From the NCBI GenBank assembly GCA_963662705.2, contig OY759767.1:2108001-2172000 (forward strand): DNA of 64,000 nucleotides, in the 5' to 3' direction. This document shows positions 63,576 to 64,000 of this stretch, piece by piece. The notes under the pieces were generated by a model. The model did not search any database and had not been told where the DNA came from. It saw only the letters and a program-made list of their open reading frames with translations. Source of the DNA: JAPPHA01 sp963662705. GTDB taxonomy: Bacteria; Pseudomonadota; Alphaproteobacteria; Rhodobacterales; Rhodobacteraceae. The position numbers and the translations under genes were made by a program. The stretch's first letter is position 1, and each line of letters opens with the position of its first letter.

Positions 63576-64000
63576 TTGTACTCGATAAAGGCTTCGCTTC
63601 GAAGGCGGCTCAGATAGCTCTGGCCAAATCCCGAAAGTCGCTGGAGATAAAGTGCATTGCGAATCTGGTTCCGGGATTCGACCGAACCCTGTTCCGACCG
63701 GTTGCAAACCATGATGACAGATTGATCTTCGGAATCATCACCAAAAATCGTGGCCTCTCCGAGGTCGAGACGAGCAATGGCCTGCGCCAGGAGTTCCGGA
63801 GTATCGTCATCCGTCGTCTTCGGAGCGACATCTGTTTCGGGATCAAACTCCAGCACGGCAACCTGAAGGTCGGCACAGGTCTCTGACCCTTCAATCAATT
63901 CGCTGGCCGCATCAGCCGACCAGTTGGAAGGCACGGGAATTTGCAGAAAGGAGACAGTGGTCGGCTTTCGTTCGACAGGCTGCCCACCCCTTATGCCGCG
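63572..64000 (-). CDS. surA: SurA-type peptidyl-prolyl isomerase, C-terminal part
   Basis: About 142 residues, open to the window edge; the N-terminus lies outside. The last part (RNALYLQRLSGFGQSYLSRL-RSEAFIEYK) matches the C-terminal helix region of alphaproteobacterial SurA periplasmic chaperones, and TTVSFLQIPVPSNW resembles the start of its final domain. Position before pdxA-rsmA is the classical order (downstream of lptD). Identification rests on the tail and context. Confidence 0.75.
   Translation of the reverse strand, partial: RGIRGGQPVERKPTTVSFLQIPVPSNWSADAASELIEGSETCADLQVAVLEFDPETDVAPKTTDDDTPELLAQAIARLDLGEATIFGDDSEDQSVIMVCNRSEQGSVESRNQIRNALYLQRLSGFGQSYLSRLRSEAFIEYK

Noticed and set aside
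1..64000. tRNA, rRNA or CRISPR arrays
   Set aside because: On reading both strands I recognised no tRNA-like cloverleaf ends, rRNA blocks or regularly spaced short repeats. A dedicated RNA search could still find something in the 56.4-57.3 kb or 57.8-58.6 kb gaps.

Overview
The window looks like a chromosomal segment of a moderately GC-rich alphaproteobacterium. The evidence is the set of lineage-typical genes (DUF1194, DUF2849, DUF934, DUF4167, the alphaproteobacterial SspB-like protein, a ribbon-helix-helix protein beside fumC, SdhE, TusA next to CcdA) and the prfA-prmC and surA-pdxA-rsmA gene orders. A Rhodospirillales-like host is my inference. Housekeeping blocks at both ends enclose a large accessory region (about 12-45 kb) made of a phosphonate gene cluster buried in mobile DNA.

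1-4.4 kb: a ribosomal natural-product (RiPP) locus. The window opens inside a precursor peptide with a nitrile-hydratase-type (NHLP) leader and a tiny Cys-Cys-Cys-Trp core. It faces a fused E1-like/YcaO azoline-forming cyclodehydratase and an unassigned partner protein on the opposite strand. 4.4-11.4 kb: purL, a LysR regulator, tusA, ccdA, a ribbon-helix-helix protein, fumC and an SspB-like protein.

11.4-16.5 kb: non-coding and transposon debris: an IS110-type transposase, the left end of a TnpB element, and broken DUF6431, integrase-like and DUF4338 genes. 16.5-40.4 kb: the phosphonate cluster. phnD-phnC-phnE-phnE (uptake) is followed by a LysR regulator cut in two, then phnA (phosphonoacetate hydrolase), a zinc alcohol dehydrogenase and a phnY-like aldehyde dehydrogenase. 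Together these would import a phosphonate, oxidise an alcohol or aldehyde to phosphonoacetate, and split that to acetate and phosphate. The regulator is split by a 13.8-kb nested insertion (20,699-34,523). It consists of two related DDE insertion sequences, head to head, each bounded by the tetranucleotide CTAG. The second one is itself interrupted inside its terminal repeat by a group II intron, which has been filled with a partial tandem repeat, two identical IS110 copies and a three-recombinase RIT element. A TnpB element with long inverted terminal repeats has inserted between the ribosome-binding site and start codon of the alcohol dehydrogenase.

40.4-44.9 kb: more debris (DUF4338 fragment, zinc-ribbon protein, right end of a TnpB element) ending in a group II intron that carries its own reverse transcriptase. 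44.9-64 kb: housekeeping genes: DUF1194, glyoxalase I, thyX, a siroheme/sulfite reductase operon (cysG, DUF2849, cysI with a frameshift, DUF934) with a divergent Lrp regulator, an aminotransferase, sdhE, a RodZ-like protein, ispG, a nuclease, prfA-prmC, DUF4167, and rsmA-pdxA-surA.

There are single-base frameshifts in phnA and cysI. Each could be real decay or a sequencing error. I saw no tRNA, rRNA or CRISPR array.
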